From NCBI RefSeq assembly GCF_026262505.1, contig NC_067207.1, forward strand, positions 938,252-1,002,251: DNA of 64,000 nt. The letters run 5' to 3'. The stretch is from Trichomonas vaginalis G3 (taxonomy: Eukaryota > Parabasalia > Trichomonadida > Trichomonadidae). Position 1 is the stretch's first letter. The number at the start of each line of letters is the position of its first letter. The notes under the pieces are model-generated. The model was not told where the DNA came from. It searched no databases and saw only the letters and a list, made by a program, of their open reading frames with translations. Of the stretch, positions 49,219 through 61,238 are shown piece after piece. The position numbers and the translations under genes were made by a program.

Positions 49219-51602
49219 TTAATCGATTTTTGTGAAATGATCTCTTTTATAATGTTTAATCGATGCATAAAAAAGATATGTTTCTCCGTATTTATCTTTT
49301 TCATTGATATTTGCACCATGTGAAATAAGAAGTTCAATGATTTCTTTACAATTATTACATGCTGCATAGTGTTGAGCAGTTTTTCCACATTTATCTTTTA
49401 CATTGAGATTCGCACCATGTGAAATAAGAAGTTCTGCTGTTTCTTTATAATTATAACGTGCTGCATATTGAAGAGCGGTTCTTCCATCGTTATCTTTTTC
49501 ATTGATATTTGCACCATGTGAAATAAGAAGTTCTGCTGTTTCTTTATAATTATAACGTGCTGCATATTGAAGAGCGGTTCTTCCATCGTTATCTTTTTCA
49601 TTGATATTTGCACTATGTGAAATAAGAAGTTCAACCATTTCTTTAGTAGTTCGAGATGCAATATGAAGAGCAGTTTTTCCACATTTATCTTTTTCATTGA
49701 TATTCGCACCATGTGAAATAAGAAATTCTGCTATTTCTATATAATTACAACTTGCTGCAATATGAAGGGCTGTTTTTCCATCGTTATCTTTATTATTGAT
49801 TTTAGCACCAAGTAAAATAAGAAGTTCTACTGTTTCTTTACTATTATTCAATACTGCATATTGAAGAGCGGTTTTTCCATATTTATTTTTTCATTGATAT
49901 TCGCACCATGTGAAATAAGAAGTTCTGCTGTTTCTTTACTATTATAACTTGCTGCAATATGAAGAGATGTTTTTTCATATTTATCTTTTTCATTGATATT
50001 TGCACCAAGTGAAATAAGAAGTTCTGCTGTTTCTTTATAATTATAACGTGCTGCATATTGAATAGCGGTTTGCCCATATTGATCTTTATTATTGATTTTA
50101 GCACCAAGTAAAATAAGAAGTTCTGCTGTTTCTTTACTATTATAACTTGCTGCAATATGAAGAGATGTTTTTTCATATTTATCTTTTTCATTGATATTTG
50201 CACCAAGTGAAATAAGAAGTTCTGCTGTTTCTTTATAATTATAACGTGCTGCATATTGAATAGCGGTTTGCCCATATTGATCTTTTTCATTGATATTCGC
50301 GCCATGTGAAATAAGAAGTTCTGCTGTTTCTTTATAATTATAACGTGCTGCATATTGAAGAGCGGTTCTTCCATCGTTATCTTTTTCATTGATATTTGCA
50401 CCATGTGAAATAAGAAATTCGACAATCTCGTTATTATTTTTACATGATGCATGATGAAGAGCAGTTCTTCCAAATTGATCTTTTTCATCGATATTTGCGC
50501 CATGAGAAATAAGAAGCTCAGCTGTTTCTTTGCCATTATAATGTGCTGCATTATGAAGAGCGGTTTTTCCAAAAAGATCTTTTTCTTCAAGATTTGCGTC
50601 ATTCAAAACAAGAATCTTGACTATTTCTTTAATATTATTTTCTGTGGCCAAATGAAGAGCAGTTTTTCCATATTCATCTTTTCCATTGATATTTGCACCA
50701 TGCGAAATGAAATATTCCCAAAGAGATGGGATATTGAATAACGGTGAATAAACAAAGCATTTGTTAATATTATTAGTTTGATCGAAATAAACTAAAAATG
50801 ATTCAAGATTTTTATGAACTCCGCAATTTATTAAACCTATGTCCATATTGTATTCATTCATTAAGAAAGTAACAAAATCAATGTTATGAGAAATAATTGC
50901 ATATCCCATACATCTATAATTTGGTTTTTGATATTTCAAACATTCACTCATTATCTCTTGATTTCCACTTAAAAATGAAAATTTTAGACATGTTTGAGTT
51001 ATTTCTGAGTGAAATTTCGTTCTTAAGAACTTGAAACAGTCAACTGCTCCATGATAACAACATAATTCAAGTAATAGATGTCTTTCTTTAGAATCCGGAT
51101 ATAATTTGCTTTTAAGTTCTTGATCTTTATCAAATCCTTCTCTTTCTGTGAATGCGATGAATCTTTCTAAGTCATTATACATAATTGCTCTGTAAATTAT
51201 ATCTTCTGTATGAATATCAAGATTTTCTGACTTAATTGCTTCGAAATTATAAGATTTGTCTAATTTAATTCCATATTCTTTGTAAAATAGGAGGATTGAA
51301 ATATCTTCTACTTCTGTGACCTCTTCCACATGATATTAATCATATATAATTTTGGCAAGAGATAAATATGACTTTGTGTAGCGATTATTATACGGTATAA
51401 TTTGCAAAATATCTTTGATAATATTTTGAGGAGGATAGTTCTTGGATTCAATCAATTCTGTTTTGATTGTTTTGTAAATCGAGTTTAATATTTCAGTATT
51501 TTCGGTTTTCAAGTGATACAACGTATTGTATAAATTGATGTGATATTGAAAGATACTTTGCAATTCACTGAATTTATTTGGATGAATGTCTTGATCGGAC
51601 AT
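49219..51602 (-). pseudogene. Ankyrin gene 3 (copy 2), stop and frameshift
   Basis: The start at 51602 (MSDQDIHPNKF) reads to a TAA at 51336, the same GAA-to-TAA change in YDEYHVEE as in gene 2 of this copy. The frame reopens at 51329 and runs for 493 residues with N-terminal region and about eight repeats. One T is missing near 49890 (TATTTTTTCATTG against TATTTTTTTCATTG), moving the last repeats to another frame (49219-49851). Compared with copy 1, repeat number differs by whole 99-bp units (one lost near the 3' end, two gained in the middle). The TGA of copy 1 is absent here. Confidence 0.8.
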
Positions 51603-52127
51603 TAAGGGTGGCTTCCGACCAAATTGTCACTTTTTAGCCCAAGTGAGAAAATTTCATAATTTATAACCAAGTTTTTTAAAATCTATATTTAATAAAGATT
51701 CTATTTTTCTTATTAAATTTCAAAAATGAGGGGGTTCGGAATCGTCCACAAATTGCCGAAAGGGTTTTTGCCAGTTTTGAATCTGCTTATTTTTATCGAC
51801 CAAAATTATAATAAATATAATTTTCGATAAGTATTCTACCCAAATGATTCTTCAAAAAATTATTTTTCGGATTTTATTCCGTAAAAAAACGTTACAGAAA
51901 ACGCTTATAAAATTTCGAATTTTCCCTAAAAAATTCAGTGCAGGTCGATTTAAGAGATTTTTCAAAAATAATCATATCAGTAGATAGGGTATAATATAGA
52001 GAAGCTTTATGAATAACTCAAAATCCGGGAAACTCAATATTCAACGAGAAAAACGCTTAACGAATCTCACTTTTGGTGTAAACATCACAAAAAATTGAGA
52101 GGGCTTTCTAGTCGGAAGCCTCCCTTA
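51602..52127. repeat. MITE-D, copy 2
   Basis: Counterpart of 11401-11926, again touching the ankyrin gene 3 start codon. The arms TTAAGGGTGGCTTCCGACCA and TTAAGGGAGGCTTCCGACTA are kept. Confidence 0.7.
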
Positions 52128-52218
52128 AAAAATTTAAAAGTAGTGTATTGATAAAATATCATAAAAATCATTGTATGTAATTGTTTATGGAACAGATACA
52201 AAAACGTATTGTCGATTT

Positions 52219-52224
52219 AATTGA
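52219..52224. other. Empty Maverick insertion site AATTGA
   Basis: In copy 2 the text GTCGATTTAATTGATTTCGG is continuous. In copy 1 the same left and right flanks surround the 18.6-kb Maverick with AATTGA on each side. This fixes the element ends exactly. Confidence 0.95.
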
Positions 52225-52458
52225 TTTCGGATATAAAAAGTAATATTTTCAATTGTTGTTCATTTATCTGTATTGTTTTCCATGATTTCATGTATCAAAT
52301 TGAACAAAAATAAAGTTTTTACCGACAATTATTTAAAATTCAGTAAAACTCTATAAAATTGCAAAATTAAAATGTCTTAGGTAATGTTCAAACATTAACT
52401 CTATCAAGACACTATATTCTCTATTTTTTTTTCTAAAAAAGTGACAAATTCCTTTTAA

Positions 52459-54585
52459 ATGATTGATTCCATTTTAGACCAAGTTGAAGCAAATATGGAA
52501 CCATCACTACAAAGGAAGGCTTATTTAGAAGGAGTTATTAACCAATATAGAGAATTAAATGATCAAATCGCTGAATTAGAATATAAAATCGAAAGAGAAA
52601 ACAATTTTAGAGAAAATTTTGAACTTCAAAGAGATATCAATTTACAGCAACTTCAAAAAATCCAAAATGAATACAATCAAACTAAAGAAGATTTAGAAAA
52701 ATCCGCAATCAAAAATGCCGTTCTTTCAAGTGCAAATTCTTCGACCCCATTAATTTCCCAAAGAACAAGAATCATCGGAAATACAAATTTTGTTCAATAT
52801 GCAAGACTTCAATCTCAAATATTGAATTTGAAGCAAATTTATCTCCAAAAAATAGATACGCTTTCAAAACTAAGAAGATCTGTCTACTGCCTTGACAATA
52901 ACGAAGAATTTACTTACAATGAACAACCAGATTTGTTTTCTTTCCAAGAAACTCATCCAGATATATTACAAAGGATGAAAACGCCATTACTATGTCCTAA
53001 ATATGAAGCTGGCAGTATTATTTCTTCAATAATTCCATCAGATCTTCAAAATTCAATAAATCAAGAAAATAATATCGAATTTCACTCAACATCTTTCATT
53101 CCAAAGTACTTGAAATCGAAGCCTATTGACAGCCTGATTACCAGTTTCTTCGTAAATTCAGAAGAACAAGGAAAAATTCTTCAAACAAAGAAACAAAGGC
53201 TAAATGATCTGAACAATCAAATATACCAACTTGACAATGATAGATACAACATAATAAATAGTGTAAGAATTAATTTGGCCGACCATTTAACAGAAATTCA
53301 GCAAAAAAGATTTAAATTATGTTCAGAAGTGATATTTGAAGCCCAAAAGCAGATCAATCAAGCACAAACTATTGTTGATGGTCTAAACCAATGTTTCCAT
53401 GGCGAAAATCATGAAGTTTTCGCTAATGATACTCAAATTAAATTATTAATCAACGATATCACAAAAGATGTCCAGCAAATCATCTCCAAAGGCAACAGAT
53501 TGTTTGTAGCACCATCATTGACCCCAATTCAGTTCCAGGATCCTCCGAAATTAATAATTGACCAAATTTCAACAGAACAAATCACCAGATGCAAAGAGAA
53601 GATCAATAAGTTGAATGAAATACTCGATACATCCGAAAACTACCAAAATCTTGCTATAGAAGAGCTAAATGAAATTGTTGAATCTTTAACCAACATTTCA
53701 AAGTCCCAGACCACTTCACTTTCTAATTTATCGATTTCGGATAACTCTCTAAACGACGATAGCGATGAAATCGAAAAATTCCTTGAATTAAAACGGAAAG
53801 TTTTATCTAAGCAGAAGGAGAGACTCACAGACCTCAAGGACATGATCGAGATGCTTCCAGATACTGTTAAAAGCCTTGAAGTTGAAAATATCCCAGAAAT
53901 CGAAGAATCAAAAATTCAAAAAGATAATTTCATGGAAGAAATCGAAGTTATGACACCACCTGTATCAGATCCTTTCACTGATTCGAACCAAGTTTGTTGC
54001 AGAAGATTTTGAGCAGAAAAGTCGAAATTAAAGAAAATCCAGAAAACGTTGAACCAAAAACAAGAAATGTTGATTATAAAACAGGTAAATTCCAAGAGTA
54101 AGATTGATTCGTGGACAATATCATTGGTGAAGGTCTTGATATCGATTTTTCAAAAGAAATAAAAAGAAATTCGTTGAAGAAGAATTTTCAGAAACAATTT
54201 CTAAAGAAATGTCAGCACTTGAGACAAAGATATTTCGACACGAATCAGAGAAAAAAGACAAACAAAGTTGAAAGAGCTTCGTGATCAAGTTGATTCATCA
54301 CGTGATGAATACGAACAAATCAAGAGTTTCATTCATCAATCACAGAAAAAGATTGAAGAACTCAATGAAAAAATTAATTCTACAAACGAAAATATCAATC
54401 AAACTAAACAAGAAACAGAAAGAATTGATCACGAAAACAAAGAATACGAAGAACTCGTTTCGAAGAAGAAAACATTGATTGAAGAAATCTCTAAATTTAA
54501 GACAACAAGTGAAAGAGAAAACAACAAGATATTGGAACAGATAAAGAAACTATCTTCACAATCAAACAAACAGAAAGATAAATAA
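52459..54585 (+). pseudogene. Coiled-coil protein gene (copy 2), with a cluster of small indels
   Basis: It matches 30884-33016 closely up to about 53990, where the frame is lost and the open frame ends at 54012. Between 53990 and 54250 it differs from copy 1 by at least six one- to three-base gains or losses (for example CAAGTTTGTTG against CAAGTGTTGTTG, and GTGGACAATATC against GTGGACAAATATC). The match is again good beyond 54268. Such clustering suggests poor consensus quality at this spot rather than decay, so the gene may be intact in the cell. Confidence 0.75.
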
Positions 54586-54601
54586 AAAATTTATTTATAT
54601 T

Positions 54602-56034
54602 TTATCTTCTTCGATGAACTTTGAGATTGAATGAACGATGATTTGTTATTTTAAATGTAATTTGATTTTCTGGTTGTAAGTAACAATTTTCTGTGTGAAA
54701 ATGTGAAAAATTATTATTGAAATCGTAATTATCTCTTAGATTATTAAAATAAACTGATTCTGATCCTTTTGTTGAATTTGATTCAACATATGATTCTGAA
54801 ATAGTCAAAGTGGAATCTTCTGCATATTTTTGAAACATGTACTTTGCAATGTTATTTAAAAATATGCAGTGATCAACATTTGTTGTGCATAAAATATAAA
54901 ATAGAACTTGCTCATTATCTTTTCCACATTTATTTTCAATAACATTGCAATAAGAAACTGTATGTGTTTGTTTTCTTGTCAGATAGTGAAAATAAAGTGA
55001 TATACTTCCGGTTTGATTGTTTTCTCTGAAATTTGAGAAATTATATGTTCCTGAACTTCCATCAAGTTGAATATGAATTGATGAATATAGTCTACATTTG
55101 TTGTTTGTGATGTTGTTATTATCAAAATGGATATCACCACTCCCAATTCCTAATGTTCCACTTCCTTTACCTTCATTTTCTCCGCAATTAATTACTGAAA
55201 CTTCAATTGCATAGTTTTTGCTAGATGAAGACGATTTAACAAAATGAATAAAAGCCATTTCATTTTCTGATATTGATTTATAATAACATGTTCGTTGTTG
55301 AACAAATTGTCCTTCTTTTGTGCAGCCGTAGTGAAGAGATCCACCATATGATGTGGAACTGCAGTGATTAAATACTGTTTCTTCTGCAAATGTGACTATC
55401 TCCTTATCGCTTTCAATGTAAATTGCACCCTTTGCTTTGCAATTTTCAAAGTAGCAGTTAAAAATGTAATAATTATTTGAACATGTTTTATCATATATAG
55501 ATGCTCTATTTTGTATCTTTTCGATCTTAGGTGCGTTGCCAAAGTATTTAACCCAATTGGGATTTATTTTTTCTGGTTCACAGAAACAATTATCATTATA
55601 AATATGCGTAAAATCATTAAATTTGTAATTATCTGTTAAATTATTAAATTTGACAGATCCTGGTCCTGTTGTTGAATTTGAGTCAACATATGAATTTTTA
55701 ATTGTCAGAGTTGAACTTTGATCAGATTGTTCAAACATGAATTTTGCAATGTTATTTAAAAATATGCAGTGATCGACATTTGTTGTGCATGAACAATAAA
55801 ATAGAACTTGCTCATTATCTATTCCGCATTTATTTCCAATAATATTGCAATAAGAAACTATTTGAGTGTATGAATCTAAAGTTTTGAAATAAAGCGATTC
55901 ACCTTGAGTTTGGTTGTTTTCTCTGAATGTTGTGAAATTACATGTACCTGAACTTCCTCTAAGATTAATATAATTTGATGACGTTTCGCCACATATATTG
56001 TTTGTGATGTTGTTATTCCCAACATATATTACTC
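54602..56034 (-). pseudogene. Beta-helix-like surface protein gene, 5'-truncated (copy 2)
   Basis: The open frame continues from the stop at 54602 up to an in-frame stop near 56034. The first Met (55738) lies deep inside a repeat, so the original start is missing. Repeats include NNITNNICGE, NFTTFRENNQTQG, DHCIFLNNIAKFMFEQ and STLTIKNSYVDSNSTTG, all of the same beta-helix family as 33033-36143. The lower part to 55480 is nearly identical to copy 1. The upper part is unlike copy 1 and shows what the parent gene carried before the duplication joint formed. Confidence 0.65.
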
Positions 56035-57405
56035 AGTTTTATACAGTGAACACGGATAAAGCAATGATCTTATAAAGCTATGCATTTGATAAGGGAACTG
56101 TAGAGTAATAATAAAATTTGCTTTTTATAAAAAAAAATGACAAAAAATGCGATTTAATTCAATTACATTTATAAATGATTGAATTATATGGTATTGATCG
56201 ATAATCAACTAAATGAGAATTTACAAAGTTTTTTTAACAAAATTTTGAGAATTTATAGTACTCTCAAAATCTTAGGTTCGGCCTCAGAAAAATTTGTGAA
56301 TGAAAATTTTCTCTATATAAGTAGTGCATATTATTCTAATTAATATTTTATAAAAATATAGTTTGAATTAAAATCGATTATTTTCCTGATTGATATCTAT
56401 CCAAAGATATAAAGCATACTGTGTTCATAGACATAAGAATAAAAACATATTTGTATAGTTTTGTTGACTAATTTCATATTTTCGGAACTTTTTTGTTGAC
56501 ATTAATGATAAAAATATAGATTTAACATTAATGTATAAGACAATCATTATTTATTGCTACTGTATGAGTAATGTATATAGATAGAACCAGCTAATCTCAA
56601 TATTTGATTTCAATTTATTTAATATTTTACATTTGGATCTAATTTTATAAGAAAATATAGATGGATATCAAGTTCACTTTAAAGAGAATGAAATTAAAGT
56701 CTTAGATAAATCATTTTTAATTTTAAACGGCAACTTTCCCACATGCGAGAATACTCACGAAACCATTAATCCAAGCAGTCATACATGTATTTCAACATGC
56801 AGTCTAGCTATTCTAGACGATACTGCAAAAAATATTGATATTACGTGAAGTTATTGACTCATTCATTAGATTTTTACGTTGGAACCATCGTATTAATGAA
56901 TGCCATAATGCACTTGGATGTACCCATTATATTGACAAGCGCACAACTCCATTTTTCCATGATTTGATAATTCAAAATTTTATCCTGAATCAATTACGGA
57001 GCTTCTGTTTCAAATATTGAAGTTATACATATTGTTATATTGTTTTGTAAAAGAATTTATAGTACTTTTTAAAAAACCGTTTTTGCAAAAATCTCGGGAA
57101 CAAAATCCCCTCAATTTTATTTGAGAAATTCGTAAACTACTCAAAATTGAGAGCCATGTTCCCGAGATTATTGCATTACTATATTAGAATTGATAAAGCC
57201 TTACACAAAGCAATATTTGGTTTGTGATTTATATGTGAACTTGTTGGTTGCAATGTGGACTTTGTACGTAGTGAAACCTTTCAATTTGAAGATTTCTCTG
57301 AATTCAAGATGATTTCAAAGTTATTTTCTTCAAAAAAATTATGAAAAGTTTTCAAAAAGTTATGATAACGATTCTTATTAAATAAAAAAGTTTTTTACTA
57401 AATTT
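56035..57405. other. Long AT-rich intergenic region
   Basis: 1.37 kb with no convincing gene. A 61-codon open frame at 56835-57020 has no recognisable features. The only clear structure is the inverted repeat at 57084-57175. Confidence 0.5.
57084..57175. repeat. 92-bp inverted repeat (hairpin element)
   Basis: The left arm TGCAAAAATCTCGGGAACA pairs with the right arm TGTTCCCGAGATTATTGCA, with an inner CTCAATTTT/AAAATTGAG pair. It lies about 230 bp beyond the end of the YhhN-like gene. It could be a short foldback element or a 3' end hairpin. Confidence 0.7.
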
Positions 57406-58086
57406 TTAATAATAATTTTGAGCTAAAATAGCATTTCCAAGTAATAACTGAGCTAGCATATATGTACCAAGAATTTCAATACGGCAAAGACCCTTTGCAA
57501 TACCAAGAATTGTACTTATTAAAATAAAATCAGATGTCATGAAGGAAATATAACCAAAGTAGCCGAGTAAGAAGGATTTATTACTGAATCCAAGTTGTCC
57601 AACACGTCCTGAAACTCCTAATAAAGCATAATCTAAAAAGCAACAATAAGTGAATAGGCACCATCCAAATACAGTCTTAAAGTTCGCGTTTTTAATTATC
57701 TTATATTGTTGAGCAGCAATGAATGGGAATGCTAAAACTAATGCTCCTATTGGATAATGTGCCCAGTCAACATGAAAAGCATGTATTATTGCAAAATGTC
57801 CAATTGTAAAAGATAATCCTCCTAAGTTTACAGCAAGATTTGAATCTGATAAGAGAATAAGATCTCCGAACCAGTGGCCAAAAACATACAGCATAACACT
57901 AAATGCTACCTTTTTGGTTCCGAAATAATAAATTGCTCCAATTAATGGCATAATTAAGAATTTTGTGAAGATAAAAATATATTTAACCTTTCCATAGGTA
58001 GCATTTGGACGCATCATGAAGTTAGCTATCATTATAGAAGCATTTAATATGTAAATGCACATAAACAACTCTGAGCTAAGTTCCAT
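57406..58086 (-). CDS. YhhN/TMEM86-family membrane protein (lysoplasmalogenase-like)
   Basis: 226 residues with about eight membrane segments. Family-type features are the second-helix FTKFLIMPLIGAIYY, the mid-region FGDLILL and GGLSFTIGHFAIIHAF, then GYFGYISFMTSDFILIS and the C-terminal YMLAQLLLGNAIL (compare Y-x-x-A-Q-x-L in YhhN proteins). Animal TMEM86 members cleave the vinyl ether bond of lysoplasmalogens; other members have unproven roles, so the reaction here is inferred. Length fits the family. CATTAG upstream of the ATG resembles a Trichomonas initiator. Confidence 0.75.
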   Translation of the reverse strand: MELSSELFMCIYILNASIMIANFMMRPNATYGKVKYIFIFTKFLIMPLIGAIYYFGTKKVAFSVMLYVFGHWFGDLILLSDSNLAVNLGGLSFTIGHFAIIHAFHVDWAHYPIGALVLAFPFIAAQQYKIIKNANFKTVFGWCLFTYCCFLDYALLGVSGRVGQLGFSNKSFLLGYFGYISFMTSDFILISTILGIAKGLCRIEILGTYMLAQLLLGNAILAQNYY

Positions 58087-58565
58087 TATATAGATACTAA
58101 TGATTTTTATAAGAAAATGATCGAATATGAAAAATTTGTGAAGATTAATTATTGAATAAAATATTAATTAGACGATTTATCCAAGACAGGATATTATTAT
58201 GAATTTTGTTAAAAAGCAGTTGATTTCTGATAGCTTAAGATTTTGGCTCACAAATCATATTAGTCATTTTAGCGTCATATCCGGCAGAGTGTAAATGTAC
58301 GATAAAATTATATTCGATCAAGTTTATTCTTCTTCTTAATTTTTGAGAAAATTGAATAAATTGAATGGCTGAATCGGTTTTTGTAATCCGATTACTTAAA
58401 TATTAAATATTAAATTTAAATAATATAAATATATAAAAAAGAAATAAATTTAAGATAAATTCAAAATTTCTCTTTCTCTAGTTGCGGCTTGTTCTATCTA
58501 AATTGAAAATTTGCTTCAACAACAAAGCAAAATCGCAAATTTATAGAAATTCAATATTTTTTCAT
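58087..58565. other. Intergenic region left of the hairpin element
   Basis: About 480 bp of AT-rich sequence upstream of the YhhN-like gene. No gene or repeat is recognised. Confidence 0.4.
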
Positions 58566-59354
58566 GAAAAAAAGTGGGAACAGGACAAATTTGCCACACG
58601 GCACTTTTTTTAAAAAAAATTAATGGAGCGGAGCGATACTCTGCTGCAGGAGCCCCAAGGCTCCCAATCATTACGAAAGGGAGCCTCAGGGCTCCTGAGA
58701 ATCCATCAGCAGAGGCCTTTTCATTTGGCCTCTGCTGATCAAAGATTCGGCGAAGCCATTCTTCGTCTCAGGAGCCCTGAGGCTCCCTTTCGTAATGATT
58801 GGGAGCCTTGGGGCTCCTGAGAATCCATCAGCAGAGGCCTTTTCATTTGGCCTCTGCTGATCAAAGATTCGGTGAAGCCATTCTTCGTCTCAGGAGCCCC
58901 AAGGCTCCCAATCATTACGAAAGGGAGCCTCAGGGCTCCTGAGAAACCTCTTTGAGAAGGTTTTCTTAAAGAAAACCTTCTCAAAGATGATTGTCAGCAT
59001 TCACTCAAAATCTACCAAGAGTTTCAAAGTTTCAAATCTATCTGAAATGAAGCTTTGAATCTATTGTATATCTAATTGTAGAGGTACCTTTTCAAAATGT
59101 CTTCTATTGATTAAATTTAATCAGTAAAAGTCATTTTGAAAAGGTACATCTCTATAATTGCTATTGAGCATTCACTCTTGGAACCTTGGAGCTCTTGTGT
59201 AGTGCATGAAAACTCCAAGATTCTAGCATAAAACATATATCATAGACATAATTTCTTCAAATATAATTTAAGGTTATTTTATAAAAATGAGAAAGGTGTA
59301 ATTTAAGGTTATTGAAAAGTGACAGTTGGCGAATTTGTCCCGCACTCAAAAAAA
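58566..59354. repeat. GC-rich foldback element of about 0.8 kb with internal hairpin array
   Basis: Outer ends pair imperfectly: left GGACAAATTTGCCACACGGC with its AAAAAGTG flank, and the reverse complement of the right end GGGACAAATTCGCCAACTGT. Inside, at 58646-58945, the hairpin of AGGAGCCCCAAGGCTCCC with GGGAGCCTCAGGGCTCCT appears three times in alternating orientation. Between these, ATCAGCAGAGGCC...GGCCTCTGCTGAT appears twice. A perfect 18-1-18 palindrome (58950-58986) and a longer imperfect one (59075-59160, GGTACCTTTTCAAAATG arms) follow. The base composition is far richer in GC than the surroundings. Open frames through it are by-products of the repeats. Confidence 0.75.
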
Positions 59355-59455
59355 GTTAAATTATTCATAAATTATATGGTATTATCAGCTTTAGGCAATA
59401 ATATTAAGATTATTATAATTTCTATTCTTATGTGGCACTTGAAACATATATAATA

Positions 59456-60503
59456 TTAAGGGTGCACACGAGAGGATCATGTAAACTTCAGAATTTAGAG
59501 CCTTATTTTTAGGCATTATCTTGGCTACCTATTTAGGCTCGAAAAGCAAAAAATATCAAAAAATACAACTTGACTCCATTATGACCCTTTCATGGAGGTA
59601 GTTTTTATCCGCTAGTATTTTCCCTTTGAATCTCTTTACAATTCGAAATCAAATTCAAATCTCAGTAGAAGAAAGGAAGAATCGACTTACTACGGTTGTA
59701 ATACGAATAAATACATATATTTAATTATTTTTATTTACATAATAATTGTTTGAAGCTCATATTCCATCAAATTTTTAAATAAAAACATTAAAATGTTGAA
59801 AATGTTCATATATTTTAATAGGGTTTTGGCACTTTATTGAGGAATTACTACATACATAGTCGAACTGAACTTGATATTTTGAAATTTAAATTATTTATCA
59901 AAATTAAAATTTAACTTGAAATTTATAATTATTTAGTCATATTTTGCATAATTCTAAGTAGATTTTGTAAAAAATCAAGAAAGAAAAATTTTAACGTGCT
60001 TTATTTTTTCTTTTTTATAATAATACATATTATTATATAATTAACATATTCATAATGTTTCACCCTTTCAAAAATATAATCCTCCTCCTCTCAAATAAAC
60101 GTACATACGGGTGGCTTCTTTTTTCAAAAAATTAAAATTTGAAATTTTGGGCTCAAATATTAGAGATTTTTTCAACCTTCAACGATATATGTTGTCTATA
60201 TCAGACCTCCTTTCTTTTTGATACTTAACATTGTTCCTAAATCTTAGCCGTTAAGGCTGTTCTGAAAATATTTTTTTTTCGAAAAAATTCGAAAAAAATT
60301 CTTAAAATTCAAAAATCCCTTAATTCCTGAGGATTTTGGAAAAAAGTTTTTACATGAACATGTGTATATTATATGAAGTATATTGATAAGGTAAAAATCA
60401 AATTTTATTGCATATTCATCGAGAAAATAAACTAACGAATCCCTCAAAATTGAGAGGGTAATCCTCCTCCTCTCAAATAAACGTACATACGGGTGCACCC
60501 TTA
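59456..60503. repeat. 1.05-kb element with TTAAGGGTGCAC ends (MITE-E)
   Basis: Left end ATATTAAGGGTGCAC and right end GTGCACCCTTAATAT are perfect complements of 15 bp, but the sequences just inside differ. No long open frame is present. The interior contains two copies of CCTCCTCCTCTCAAATAAACGTACATACGGGTG-like text (at about 60083 and 60466), so it may be composite or contain a nested copy. It belongs by its ends to the TTAAGGG group at 1322 and 5488. Confidence 0.6.
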
Positions 60504-60533
60504 ATATGTGTACGTTTATTTTATAATTTAGAA

Positions 60534-60731
60534 ATGAGTACAAAGGAGAATATTGACTTATCCAATGTTAATCCAGATATGACTGTGGAAGATTACCTTA
60601 GAAAACAATGCAATAATCAAATTGACAGACTAAAAGAACATGCTGAGCAATTGGTACAACAATTTCAACAAGAAGCCGCTGAAGTAAGAGAGAAACTAGT
60701 TCAGAGGCTTGAGCAAGGTTCAAACTGCTAG
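60534..60731 (+). CDS. Small coiled-coil protein, 65 residues
   Basis: MSTKENIDLSNVNPDMTVED followed by an almost uninterrupted Gln/Glu/Leu helix (QIDRLKEHAEQLVQQFQQEA and on). Codon use is even and the length fits a real small gene, but no family is recognised. Its ATG is 30 bp from the right end of MITE-E, so its promoter would lie in or beside that element. Confidence 0.5.
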   Translation: MSTKENIDLSNVNPDMTVEDYLRKQCNNQIDRLKEHAEQLVQQFQQEAAEVREKLVQRLEQGSNC

Positions 60732-61238
60732 AAATAATATCTATTACGTTCTATTTTTAGGTATTTAAATAAAATAGAACATCTGAAATGTTTTTGTCTT
60801 ATAAATCCATGATCTTACTTCTGTAGAATAATATTCACATTGATTTTATTTCTAAATTTTTGTTCTTCTAAAAAGGAATCTATAATACTGTTCATTATAA
60901 CATTATTTAGCATCTAAATACACTTGACTACAATGAGTTTAATACTTATTTTTCTTATTTTTGTATTGGAGATATATTTTAAAAATAATTGTATGAAAAT
61001 ACGTTTTTACAGTTATTATCTTGGTCCAAATGTATGTATTATGTTATTTTCTTAATGTATAACAAAAAAAGTTATAAAAAAATAATAAATTTAATTCCAT
61101 ATGTGAACATCATTGTAGAAATACTTCATATTGTGAAAATTTTCTTGAAACTTGGAGATAAGCTTGTAAAATTCATGATAATAAAGTGGAGTTGAGTTAA
61201 AAAGAGTTTAATTACAATAATAATGAAAATAAATGTTT
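60732..61238. other. Intergenic, convergent gene ends
   Basis: About 500 bp of AT-rich DNA. A 68-codon open frame (60989-61195) is Ile/Lys-rich as expected by chance at this composition, so I do not call it. Nothing else seen. Confidence 0.45.

Noticed and set aside
58623-58984. Open frames through the GC-rich hairpins (65 and 81 codons on opposite strands)
   Set aside because: They are the same repeats read on both strands and repeat themselves; base composition alone keeps stops rare here.
60244-60543. 99-codon - strand open frame at the end of MITE-E
   Set aside because: It crosses the element end into the small coiled-coil gene and has no recognisable features.
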